Below, one piece after another: positions 8,672-16,088 of a DNA stretch of 64,000 nt. The position numbers were made by a program, and so were the translations under genes. The notes beneath the pieces were generated by a model. It was not told the DNA's origin, searched no databases, and saw nothing but the letters and a program-made list of their open reading frames with translations. The first letter of the stretch is position 1. Every line of letters starts with the position of its first letter. Origin of the DNA: Bacillota bacterium (lineage in GTDB: Bacteria; Bacillota; UBA4882; UBA8346). The stretch is from positions 62,001-126,000 of the forward strand of contig JARKQY010000055.1 of the NCBI GenBank assembly GCA_029974635.1, written 5' to 3'.

Positions 8672-9016
8672 GTGTTAATTCAAACAGAGAGGGTAGGCGC
8701 AAATTTAATTGTAACCGTTGAAGGCGAACTGGACCTGGTTACTTCACCAACCTTTCGTGAGGTGGTTGATGGGAAGTTAAATCATTATGACGCCATCAAG
8801 CATTTGATATTGGACCTCAAAAAAGTTGAGTTTATCGACAGTTCCGGGCTGGGAGTAATCTTAGGGCGGTTTCGCCGTCTGAACCAGTTGGGGGGTAAGA
8901 TTTCGGCAATTCATGTATCCGACCAAATCAAACGGGTACTTCAGTTATCCGGTTTGTTGAAAGTTATTGAAATCTATGATGACCGTCATGGCGCGTTAGA
9001 AAATTCTTGGAGGTAG
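8672..9016 (+). CDS. spoIIAA: Anti-sigma F factor antagonist SpoIIAA
   Basis: A 114-residue STAS-domain protein. In the unphosphorylated form it binds SpoIIAB and frees sigma-F in the forespore; SpoIIAB phosphorylates it on the Ser of DSSGLG (~residue 58), and SpoIIE reverses this. Length and motif match the family. It uses a GTG start 7 nt after AAAGGAGG. It is the first gene of spoIIAA-spoIIAB-sigF, and its stop is 5 nt before the spoIIAB ATG. Confidence 0.96.
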   Translation: MLIQTERVGANLIVTVEGELDLVTSPTFREVVDGKLNHYDAIKHLILDLKKVEFIDSSGLGVILGRFRRLNQLGGKISAIHVSDQIKRVLQLSGLLKVIEIYDDRHGALENSWR

Positions 9017-9021
9017 CCGAT

Positions 9022-9471
9022 ATGGCCAATAACTATTTAAAATTGGAGTTTCCCAGTCTACCGGAGAACGTTGGGCTGGCCCGGGCCGTGGTAGCTGCTT
9101 TCGCGGCCCATTTGGAGTTCACCTTGGCCGAGATTGAGGAGATCCGGGTTGCGGTCTCCGAAGCGGTATCCAATTGCGTAATACATGCCTATCCCGATAA
9201 AGCCGGCGTCATTCAACTGGAATTGTCCATCCATGCCGACATTTTAAGCATTCAAGTCAAGGATTTTGGGAAAGGTATTATTGATATTGAGCAAGCAAAA
9301 CAGGCTACTTTTTCAACTGATCCGGAACGGATGGGATTGGGTCTGGTCTTCATGGAATCTTTCATGAACCATTTACAAATCCAATCGATTCCGCTTCAAG
9401 GAACTACAGTGGTAATGAAAAAGCATCCGGAACGGGGGCTCGCCGATGCAGGGTTCTCCCGAAGCAGTTAA
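9022..9471 (+). CDS. spoIIAB: Anti-sigma F factor / serine kinase SpoIIAB
   Basis: A 149-residue GHKL-fold (histidine-kinase-like ATPase) protein that sequesters sigma-F and phosphorylates SpoIIAA. The N box EAVSNCVIHAY, the G1 box VKDFGKGI and the G2-like region RMGLGLVFM are visible. ATG 9022 lies 8 nt after GGAGG; an earlier in-frame TTG at 9007 overlaps spoIIAA and the SD itself. The 3' end overlaps sigF by 26 nt, consistent with coupled translation of anti-sigma and sigma. Confidence 0.95.
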   Translation: MANNYLKLEFPSLPENVGLARAVVAAFAAHLEFTLAEIEEIRVAVSEAVSNCVIHAYPDKAGVIQLELSIHADILSIQVKDFGKGIIDIEQAKQATFSTDPERMGLGLVFMESFMNHLQIQSIPLQGTTVVMKKHPERGLADAGFSRSS

Positions 9472-10225
9472 AAGCGAGATCAGCTTACCCAACAACGGTT
9501 TACTGACTGATTCCGAATTTCGGCTATTGATCGCCAGATATCGTGAGGGTGACTTGGACGCCAAGAATATAATCATTCAGCATAATTTGCGGCTGGTCAT
9601 GAGCGTTGCCCAAAGGTTTGTCAACCGCGGCGAATTGGATGATCTGTTTCAAATCGGCTGTATGGGATTGATGAAGGCCATTGAAAAGTTTAATCCCGAA
9701 TATGGGGTAAAATTCTCCACTTACGCGGTACCGGTAATTATCGGTGAAATCAAGCAAAATCTCCGGGATGACGGTCCCATGAAGATTAGTCGCAGTTTAA
9801 AGGAGATTGCCATAAAAGTGGAGCAGATTCGAATTCAGCTTGCCAATACCCATGGTAAGGAACCGACACTTTCGGAATTGGAGACGGCCACCGGGTATTC
9901 GCGAGAAGACATTGCCACGGCATTGGAAGCGACCCGGCCGTTAAATTCCTTGCAAGAAATCGTTCATGAGGAGGACGGGGATGTCATTAGCCGTGAGCAA
10001 CTGGTAGGGGAGGATACGGCCCATTCCAAATGGCTGGAACACTTTGCCTTAAAAGAGGTCATCGCCAAGCTTCCCGAAAGGCTAAAGACCCTGATTGAAC
10101 TGCGTTTTTTCCAGGAAAAGACCCAAAGTGAAATCGCGGCCAACTTCGGGGTTTCCCAGGTGCAGATCTGCCGTTTGGAAAAAGAAGCGCTATACCGGCT
10201 GCGGAAGTTATTTTTGGGCGATTGA
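9446..10225 (+). CDS. sigF: RNA polymerase sporulation sigma factor SigF
   Basis: A 259-residue sigma-70 family factor, the first forespore-specific sigma. Region 2 (NLRLVMSVAQRFVNRG, DDLFQIGCMGLMKAIEKF, FSTYAVPVIIGEIKQ), region 3 (the ISRSLKEIA segment) and region 4 with the helix-turn-helix (TQSEIAANFGVSQVQICRLE) are all present. ATG 9446 lies inside the end of spoIIAB, after a G-rich stretch. It is the last gene of the operon, and no clear terminator follows. Confidence 0.95.
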   Translation: MQGSPEAVKSEISLPNNGLLTDSEFRLLIARYREGDLDAKNIIIQHNLRLVMSVAQRFVNRGELDDLFQIGCMGLMKAIEKFNPEYGVKFSTYAVPVIIGEIKQNLRDDGPMKISRSLKEIAIKVEQIRIQLANTHGKEPTLSELETATGYSREDIATALEATRPLNSLQEIVHEEDGDVISREQLVGEDTAHSKWLEHFALKEVIAKLPERLKTLIELRFFQEKTQSEIAANFGVSQVQICRLEKEALYRLRKLFLGD

Positions 10226-10277
10226 TTCATTCATTAATCTATCGGCGGCGAAGTAGGAACCCAAAAAAGAGTTATTG

Positions 10278-10390
10278 TTAGACGGGATTTACGGGATTAA
10301 AACATTTTTATTATAATGCATTTGCTTTTATGAAAATCCCCTTAATCCAGTTAATCCTATCTCCAGCCAACCTTGTTTTAGGCCTATTTA
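10278..10390. repeat. Dispersed intergenic repeat R1, copy 1
   Basis: GACGGGATTTACGGGATTAA at 10281-10300 is partly complementary to the later segment with TTAATCCAGTTAATCC, so the unit can fold as a hairpin. It ends with AACCTTGTTTTAGGC, which is also found in the copy at 24262-24362. The remainder of 10226-10525 holds no gene, only a candidate folP promoter. Confidence 0.6.
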
Positions 10391-10465
10391 ATCGCAAACC
10401 TATCATTAGGTGAGACTTATGGGATTAAAACATGATCAGAATTTATAGAATTATAGGATTTTGAA

Positions 10466-10493
10466 TTGTAGCTACGCTATAATATGGTATAAT
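10466..10493 (+). promoter_or_regulatory. Candidate sigma-A promoter of folP-folK
   Basis: TTGTAG (10466-10471), a 16-nt spacer and a perfect TATAAT (10488-10493) lie 33 nt before the folP start codon. The -35 box is weak. Confidence 0.4.
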
Positions 10494-10525
10494 GGTAAAT
10501 ATTTTAAACCGTTTCGGAGGAATTA

Positions 10526-11404
10526 ATGACTGCTTTTTCCGGAGAAAGCTTATCCCAGTCCATAGAGATCCAGGGACGTATTTATGATTTGAGTTCCCGT
10601 ACTTTTGTCATGGGAATCATTAATTTGACTCCGGATTCTTTTTCAAAAGATGGTTTGTATTCAGCGGGTAGCACTAATTATATTGATCAGGCGCTGCTGC
10701 AGGCCGAGGAAATGGTAAAGGACGGGGCCGATTTTTTAGATGTCGGAGCGGAGTCAAGCCGTCCTGGTGCCGTAAAAGTTTCCGAAACCGAAGAGGCCAA
10801 ACGTTTGCTGCCGGCTGTGAAAGAATTGTCAACTGCGGTAAAGGTCCCTATTTCCGTTGATACATACAAGCCGGAAATCGCTCAAAAGGCCTTGGAATTA
10901 GGCGCATCAATCATCAATGATATCTGGGGGCTCCAATCACCGGATGATCCCGAGTATCGTATGGCCCGGGTTGTAGCGGAGGCCGGAGTTCCAATTGTGG
11001 TAATGCATAATAAAACCGAACCGGTTTATCAAGCTATGATGACTGAAATGGTTGATTTTTTGAGGGATTCCACCGCCATTGGAGCGCGTTATGGCGTTAA
11101 AGCCAGCCAAATCATCCTGGATCCCGGTATCGGCTTCGGCAAAACCTACCAGGACAATATGACGGCAATGCGTCATTTGGAGCAGCTCGGGAATTTGGGA
11201 AGGCCCGTCTTGTTGGGCGTATCCCGGAAATCATTCATCGGACTAACTTTGGATCTCCCGGTTTCGGAACGAATGGAAGGAACTATCGCTGCCTGTATTT
11301 GGGGAGTTATGAAAGGTGCAAATATTGTAAGGGTTCACGATGTTCAAGCGGTTTCCAGGGCAATCAGAATGTGGGATTCTTTACGATATAAGGATGAGAA
11401 ATGA
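10526..11404 (+). CDS. folP: Dihydropteroate synthase
   Basis: A 292-residue TIM-barrel enzyme that condenses 6-hydroxymethyl-7,8-dihydropterin pyrophosphate with p-aminobenzoate in folate synthesis. Signature motifs are MGIINLTPDSFSKDG (pterin/phosphate loop), DVGAESSRPGA, IIND, VVMHNK, LDPGIGFGKT and LGVSRKSFIG. The start follows CGGAGGAATTA. The folK start overlaps its stop in an ATGA arrangement. A folB gene, common in such clusters, is not present in this window. Confidence 0.95.
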   Translation: MTAFSGESLSQSIEIQGRIYDLSSRTFVMGIINLTPDSFSKDGLYSAGSTNYIDQALLQAEEMVKDGADFLDVGAESSRPGAVKVSETEEAKRLLPAVKELSTAVKVPISVDTYKPEIAQKALELGASIINDIWGLQSPDDPEYRMARVVAEAGVPIVVMHNKTEPVYQAMMTEMVDFLRDSTAIGARYGVKASQIILDPGIGFGKTYQDNMTAMRHLEQLGNLGRPVLLGVSRKSFIGLTLDLPVSERMEGTIAACIWGVMKGANIVRVHDVQAVSRAIRMWDSLRYKDEK

Positions 11405-11904
11405 CTATTTTCAGTGCTAATCGGGTTTTCATCGGGTTAGGCAGCAATTTAGGTGATAGTCGTTTTAATTTAGCTCGTGCCATTGAGCTTCTCCGCAGTT
11501 ATTTTCAAACGGCGCCGGCCGTTTCTTCCGTTTACCGGAGCGAACCCGTTGAAATTAGGGATCAGCCTTGGTTCTTGAATCAAGTAATATCCTTTCCGTT
11601 GGATGACGGGATGAATCCCTTAAGATTATTGCAAACTTTAAAAAAGATCGAGCTTGAAATGGGACGAGTTCCTAATTTTCGATATGGCCCGCGGTTAATC
11701 GATTTGGATCTGCTATTCTATAGAAACTGGGTTTTTGAATGCGATCAATTAACCATTCCCCATCCCAAAATTACTGAACGTTCTTTTGTTTTGATGCCAT
11801 TGGCCGAATTGGATTCCACCCTGATACATCCCCGGCTTGGAAAAACCATATCCCACCTCATATTGGAAAATTCCGCCATTCTTTCATTTTGTGAAAAGAC
11901 GTAA
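11401..11904 (+). CDS. folK: 2-amino-4-hydroxy-6-hydroxymethyldihydropteridine pyrophosphokinase
   Basis: A 167-residue HPPK that transfers pyrophosphate from ATP to hydroxymethyldihydropterin, directly supplying FolP. It carries FIGLGSNLGD, the loop YRSEPVE...QPWFLNQV and the catalytic signature RYGPRLIDLDLLFY with the metal-binding Asp pair, then HPRL. Length is normal. Its ATG overlaps the folP stop by 4 nt, so the two genes form one operon. Confidence 0.95.
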   Translation: MTIFSANRVFIGLGSNLGDSRFNLARAIELLRSYFQTAPAVSSVYRSEPVEIRDQPWFLNQVISFPLDDGMNPLRLLQTLKKIELEMGRVPNFRYGPRLIDLDLLFYRNWVFECDQLTIPHPKITERSFVLMPLAELDSTLIHPRLGKTISHLILENSAILSFCEKT

Positions 11905-11968
11905 ATCCCTAAAAGTAGTCTACAGTTTTGTTAAGTATAGGGTTTATTATACTTCTTCTAGAGTTTGT

Positions 11969-12059
11969 GTGCGTAATACTTTTATGGCATAGAACCACAA
12001 TATTTGTATTGGGTAATGTTGCTAGTACTAAATGTACTTCGAAAGCCTATTACCCGCAC
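11969..12059 (+). other. Possible structured RNA or large hairpin in the folK-hydrogenase gap
   Basis: GTGCGTAATA (11969-11978) pairs with TATTA/CGCAC (12048-12059, with a 2-nt bulge), and an inner AGTAC/GTACT hairpin lies at 12024-12038. Together they give a nested fold with no coding capacity. I do not recognise a known riboswitch class. The rest of 11905-12362 contains the promoter at 12092 and an AT-rich leader. Confidence 0.25.
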
Positions 12060-12091
12060 GGACTCCTAGGGAACCGCGCCCTTGATAAGCG

Positions 12092-12121
12092 TTGACATTT
12101 TTATGCAATACGGGTTATAAT
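12092..12121 (+). promoter_or_regulatory. Sigma-A promoter of the hydrogenase operon
   Basis: Perfect TTGACA (12092-12097) and perfect TATAAT (12116-12121) are separated by 18 nt. The next gene start is ~240 nt downstream, implying a long untranslated leader. Confidence 0.65.
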
Positions 12122-12362
12122 TACATTATTAAATTTAGGTAAAAAATAAGTAACAAATTGAGTGTATTTTTTTATATTTTGCTTTGTGAAATCTGTAACA
12201 ATCAATGCTGCCTGGAAGAATAAAAAAGGGGTATATCGCATACTAATCGTATTGTTCAATTATGAACGGAGATCTTTCACCTCGATTCGGCAAGTACAAT
12301 TGGGATTAATTGCATAATAATCTTCAGCGGCTTATATTGTACAAGATATGGGGGAATATATG

Positions 12363-12863
12363 ATGGCAAATCAAAAAGGCGCTTGTGAATGCCGCCAGGA
12401 AACCGAAGAACAAAAGTACCAACGGATTAGCCGGGTCATTGAAGAATACAAAGGCCGTGAAGGCAGCTTGATTCAGATTTTGCACATGGCGCAAGGAATT
12501 TTCGGTTATTTGCCCCTTGAATTGCAACAATTTATTGCCCAAAAGTTAGATAAACCTTTATCGGAAATCTATGGTGTTACAACTTTCTATTCTTTTTTCG
12601 CCACCAAGCCCCGGGGCGAAAACACCATCCGGGTTTGTCTGGGAACTGCTTGTTATGTCCGCGGCGGCAAAAAAATCATCGACCGCTTGCAAGAGATTTT
12701 AAGTATCGGGGTGGGCGAAACAACCGGTGACGGCAAGTTTACCCTGGAGGTCATGAGGTGTATCGGAGCCTGTGGTTTAGCCCCGGCCATTACCATAAAT
12801 GATCAAGTTTATAAGCAAGTAAATCCTGATAAGTTACAAACTATTATCGAGAAGTATTATTGA
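12363..12863 (+). CDS. NuoE-like [2Fe-2S] subunit of an electron-bifurcating hydrogenase (HydC/HndA type)
   Basis: A 166-residue thioredoxin-like ferredoxin of the NuoE/24-kDa family. A helical N-terminal bundle (IQILHMAQGIFGYLP, ISEIYGVTTFYSFF-like) precedes the [2Fe-2S] ligands CLGTACYVRGG and CIGACGLAPA. In HydABC/HndABCD complexes this subunit passes electrons to or from the flavin subunit encoded next. ATG 12363 is preferred, 7 nt after GGGGGA; a second ATG lies at 12360. It is the first gene of the three-gene hydrogenase operon. Confidence 0.88.
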   Translation: MANQKGACECRQETEEQKYQRISRVIEEYKGREGSLIQILHMAQGIFGYLPLELQQFIAQKLDKPLSEIYGVTTFYSFFATKPRGENTIRVCLGTACYVRGGKKIIDRLQEILSIGVGETTGDGKFTLEVMRCIGACGLAPAITINDQVYKQVNPDKLQTIIEKYY

Positions 12864-12990
12864 TTAATTACTTACCAAGAATTCAGAATACAGAAGATGT
12901 AATCCGTAAAGTCAGTATCATATGCTGAAGATATCTATTTAGTTATTTCTTGACAGTTTGCGGAATAACGAAACATGAGGTGAAGAAATC

Positions 12991-15900
12991 ATGAGTATTC
13001 CTCGGATTAAAACTGCGGATGATCTGGCCAAAGTAAGCAAACAGTTTGAAGACAATCAGAAGAAGTACGAGTATCGGATTTTAATATGCTCCGGCGCTGG
13101 TTGCATCTCATCCAACTGTCAAGCAGTAAAGGAAGCTTTGTTAAAAGCTCTGGAATCCTTAAATTTACACGACCAGGTTATGGTTACCGAGACCGGTTGC
13201 ATCGGGACTTGCGACTTGGGTCCGGTGATGGTGGTTTTACCCGATGAAGTATTTTACACCAAGCTTAAACCCAGTGATATTCCAGCCATTGTCTATTCGC
13301 ATCTGATTACCAAAAAGGTTAAATTCGACAAGACTTATTATGATAAAGCCTCCGGCAGGAATATTCCTTATTTGAAAGATATCAAGTATTTCACCGAACA
13401 ACAAAAAATCGTATTGCGAAATTGCGGCCGTATCAATTATGCCTCTCTTGAGGAATATATCACCAGGGACGGGTATAAAGCATTGGCGAAAGCGATAAAA
13501 GATATGTCCCCCGCCAATGTAGTTGAGGAGGTAAAGCATTCCGGCTTGAGAGGCCGCGGTGGCGCCGGATTTTCAACCGGGATCAAATGGGAAAGCGGTT
13601 TAAAGGCCGCCGGTGATGAAAAATATATAGTTTGCAACGCTGATGAAGGCGATCCCGGGGCTTTTATGGATCGCAGCATTTTGGAGGGGGACCCCCATTC
13701 TATTATTGAAGGAATGATGATTGGCGGATATGCCATCGGGGCGCATAAAGGTTATGTTTATGTAAGAGCCGAGTATCCTCTGGCGGTTGAACGGCTTGAC
13801 CTGGCCATTCGTAATGCCAGGGAAGCCGGATTGTTGGGGAAAAACATCCTGGGGACCAATTTTACCTTTGATATTGAGATCCGCATCGGCGCCGGCGCCT
13901 TTGTCTGCGGTGAAGAGACTGCGTTAATGGCCTCCATCGAAGGCCAAAGGGGAGAGCCGCGACAAAAGCCGCCGTTTCCCTTTCAGGCGGGGTTGTTTGG
14001 CAAGCCGACCATTATCAATAATGTGGAAACCTTCGCCAATGTTCCGCCAATCATCCTAAAGGGCAGCCAGTGGTTCTCCGGTTACGGCACCGAGGGCAGC
14101 AAAGGGACCAAAGTATTTGCGCTGGCCGGTGATATTTGCAACACAGGTATTGTTGAAGTGCCGATGGGCGTTACATTGGGACAGATTATTTTTGATATCG
14201 GCGGCGGGATTCCCCGTAAAAAAGGCTTTAAGGCGGCTCAAACCGGTGGGCCTTCCGGTGGTTGCATTACCAAGGACTATTTAAATACTCCCATTGATTA
14301 TGATTCATTGGTGAAGCTGGGTGCAATTATGGGTTCGGGCGGGCTCATCACCATGGATGAAGATACCTGTATGGTTGATATGGCCCGTTTCTTCATGGAG
14401 TTCATCCAGGATGAGTCTTGCGGTAAATGTGTCCCTTGCCGCCTGGGAACCAAACGGATGCTTGAAATTTTGGAGCGGATCACCCGGGGGGAAGGCCGGG
14501 AAGGCGATATTGAACTATTGATTGAATTGGGTGAAATGATTAAGGAGACTGCAATTTGTGGTTTGGGCCAAACCGCTCCCAACCCGGTTCTGAATATGAT
14601 TCATTATTTTAGAGAGGAATATGAGGAACATATAAAATATAAATATTGCCGGGCAGGAGTTTGTTCGGATCTTTTCATTTCTCCCTGCCAAAATGCTTGT
14701 CCGGCGGGGGTTAACGTGCCGGGTTATATTGCCTTGATTGCCGCCGGCAAACTGCGTGAAGCCTACAACCTGGTCCGAAAGGAAAATCCGTTTCCCGCCA
14801 TTTGCGGACGGGTCTGTACCCATCCTTGTGAAAGTAAGTGCCGCCGGGCACAACTGGATGAACCGATATCCATCGCCAGTTTAAAGCGTTATGTGGCGGA
14901 TTATGTATTAAAAAATGAAGAGCCTTATTATGATTTGGTTTTCCCCAAAAAAGGAAAGAAAGTGGCGGTGATCGGAGCCGGTCCTTCCGGATTAACTTGC
15001 GCCTATTATTTAGCCAGGCTGGGATATGACGTGGATGTGTATGAAGCGCAACCCGTGGCTGGAGGGGTATTGGCCTTCGGAATTCCCGAATACCGGCTGC
15101 CCAAAGATGTTTTACAACAGGAGGTCAAATTAATCGAGCAAGTGGGAGTACGGATTCATCTCAACACGGAAGTGGGCAAGGATATTTCCTTTGATAAGAT
15201 ACGGTCCGATTATGAAGCCGTTTATGTTGCCACTGGAACTCAATTTTCCCGTAAAATCAATATTTCCGGAGAGGATCTATCCGGAGTCTATCATGGTCTG
15301 GAATTTTTACGCGATGTGAATCTGGGGAAGGAAGTAAAGGTTGGAGAATCCGTAGCGGTCATCGGCGGCGGCAACACGGCAATCGATGCTGCCCGGGTTG
15401 CATTACGGCTGGGAGCCAAAGAAGTGACGATTTTGTATCGGCGGGTGGAAGAAGACATGCCTGCTGATGAGCAGGAGATCAAGGATGCCGTTGAAGAGGG
15501 AGTTAAAATCATTCCGTTGGTAGCTCCGGTCCGGATTTGCGGTGACAATCAGGTTCAAACGGTGGAATGCATCCGGATGGAATTGGGCGAATTTGATTCC
15601 AGTGGCCGGCGTAAGCCCAAATCAATCAAGGGGTCGGAGTTTTCCGTAAAAGCGGAGATGGTGATTCCGGCGGTCAGCCAGTATTCGGATCTGCCGTTCA
15701 TCAATAAGGACGAGGTTGAAGTTACGGATTGGGGCACTTTTATCACCGATCAGGATACGTTAATGACGAAAATGAAAGGTGTTTTTGCCGGAGGAGATGT
15801 GGCCAGGGGATCAGATGTAGCCATTACCGCCATAGCTGATGGAAAAAAAGCCGCAATTGCCATTGATCAATATCTGGGCGGGAAAGGAACCTTAAACACC

Positions 15901-16086
15901 GGCGAGGATATTGAGATCCCAAAACCGACCGATGAAAAAGAAATTCTGGAACACGAACGGTTCCCCATGAAATATCTCCAGCCGGAGACCCGCATAAATT
16001 CATTCGAAGAAGTGGCCATCGGATTCCACAAATTAAACGCTATCGCTGAATCCATGCGTTGTTTGCGCTGTGACAGGAGGGGTTGA
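12991..16086 (+). CDS. NuoF-like hydrogenase subunit fused to a GltD/NfnB-type flavoprotein
   Basis: A 1031-residue fusion. Residues ~1-120 form a thioredoxin-like [2Fe-2S] domain (CSGAGC, CIGTCDLGP). Residues ~125-540 are the NADH:FMN module (GRGGAGFSTGIKWE, CNADEGDPGAFMDRS), SLBB domain and NuoF [4Fe-4S] site (CGKCVPCRLGT). The tail is not the usual ferredoxin domain but a complete glutamate-synthase small-subunit module: a Cys-rich N-part (CQNACPAGVNVPGY, CGRVCTHPCESKC), an FAD site (VIGAGPSGLTCAYYLA) and a second dinucleotide site (VIGGGNTAIDAA with YRR). It probably exchanges electrons among NAD(P)H, FeS clusters and HydA. SD GAGGTGA precedes ATG. Which cofactor the second site binds is inferred only. 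Confidence 0.9.
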   Translation: MSIPRIKTADDLAKVSKQFEDNQKKYEYRILICSGAGCISSNCQAVKEALLKALESLNLHDQVMVTETGCIGTCDLGPVMVVLPDEVFYTKLKPSDIPAIVYSHLITKKVKFDKTYYDKASGRNIPYLKDIKYFTEQQKIVLRNCGRINYASLEEYITRDGYKALAKAIKDMSPANVVEEVKHSGLRGRGGAGFSTGIKWESGLKAAGDEKYIVCNADEGDPGAFMDRSILEGDPHSIIEGMMIGGYAIGAHKGYVYVRAEYPLAVERLDLAIRNAREAGLLGKNILGTNFTFDIEIRIGAGAFVCGEETALMASIEGQRGEPRQKPPFPFQAGLFGKPTIINNVETFANVPPIILKGSQWFSGYGTEGSKGTKVFALAGDICNTGIVEVPMGVTLGQIIFDIGGGIPRKKGFKAAQTGGPSGGCITKDYLNTPIDYDSLVKLGAIMGSGGLITMDEDTCMVDMARFFMEFIQDESCGKCVPCRLGTKRMLEILERITRGEGREGDIELLIELGEMIKETAICGLGQTAPNPVLNMIHYFREEYEEHIKYKYCRAGVCSDLFISPCQNACPAGVNVPGYIALIAAGKLREAYNLVRKENPFPAICGRVCTHPCESKCRRAQLDEPISIASLKRYVADYVLKNEEPYYDLVFPKKGKKVAVIGAGPSGLTCAYYLARLGYDVDVYEAQPVAGGVLAFGIPEYRLPKDVLQQEVKLIEQVGVRIHLNTEVGKDISFDKIRSDYEAVYVATGTQFSRKINISGEDLSGVYHGLEFLRDVNLGKEVKVGESVAVIGGGNTAIDAARVALRLGAKEVTILYRRVEEDMPADEQEIKDAVEEGVKIIPLVAPVRICGDNQVQTVECIRMELGEFDSSGRRKPKSIKGSEFSVKAEMVIPAVSQYSDLPFINKDEVEVTDWGTFITDQDTLMTKMKGVFAGGDVARGSDVAITAIADGKKAAIAIDQYLGGKGTLNTGEDIEIPKPTDEKEILEHERFPMKYLQPETRINSFEEVAIGFHKLNAIAESMRCLRCDRRG

Positions 16087-16088
16087 TT

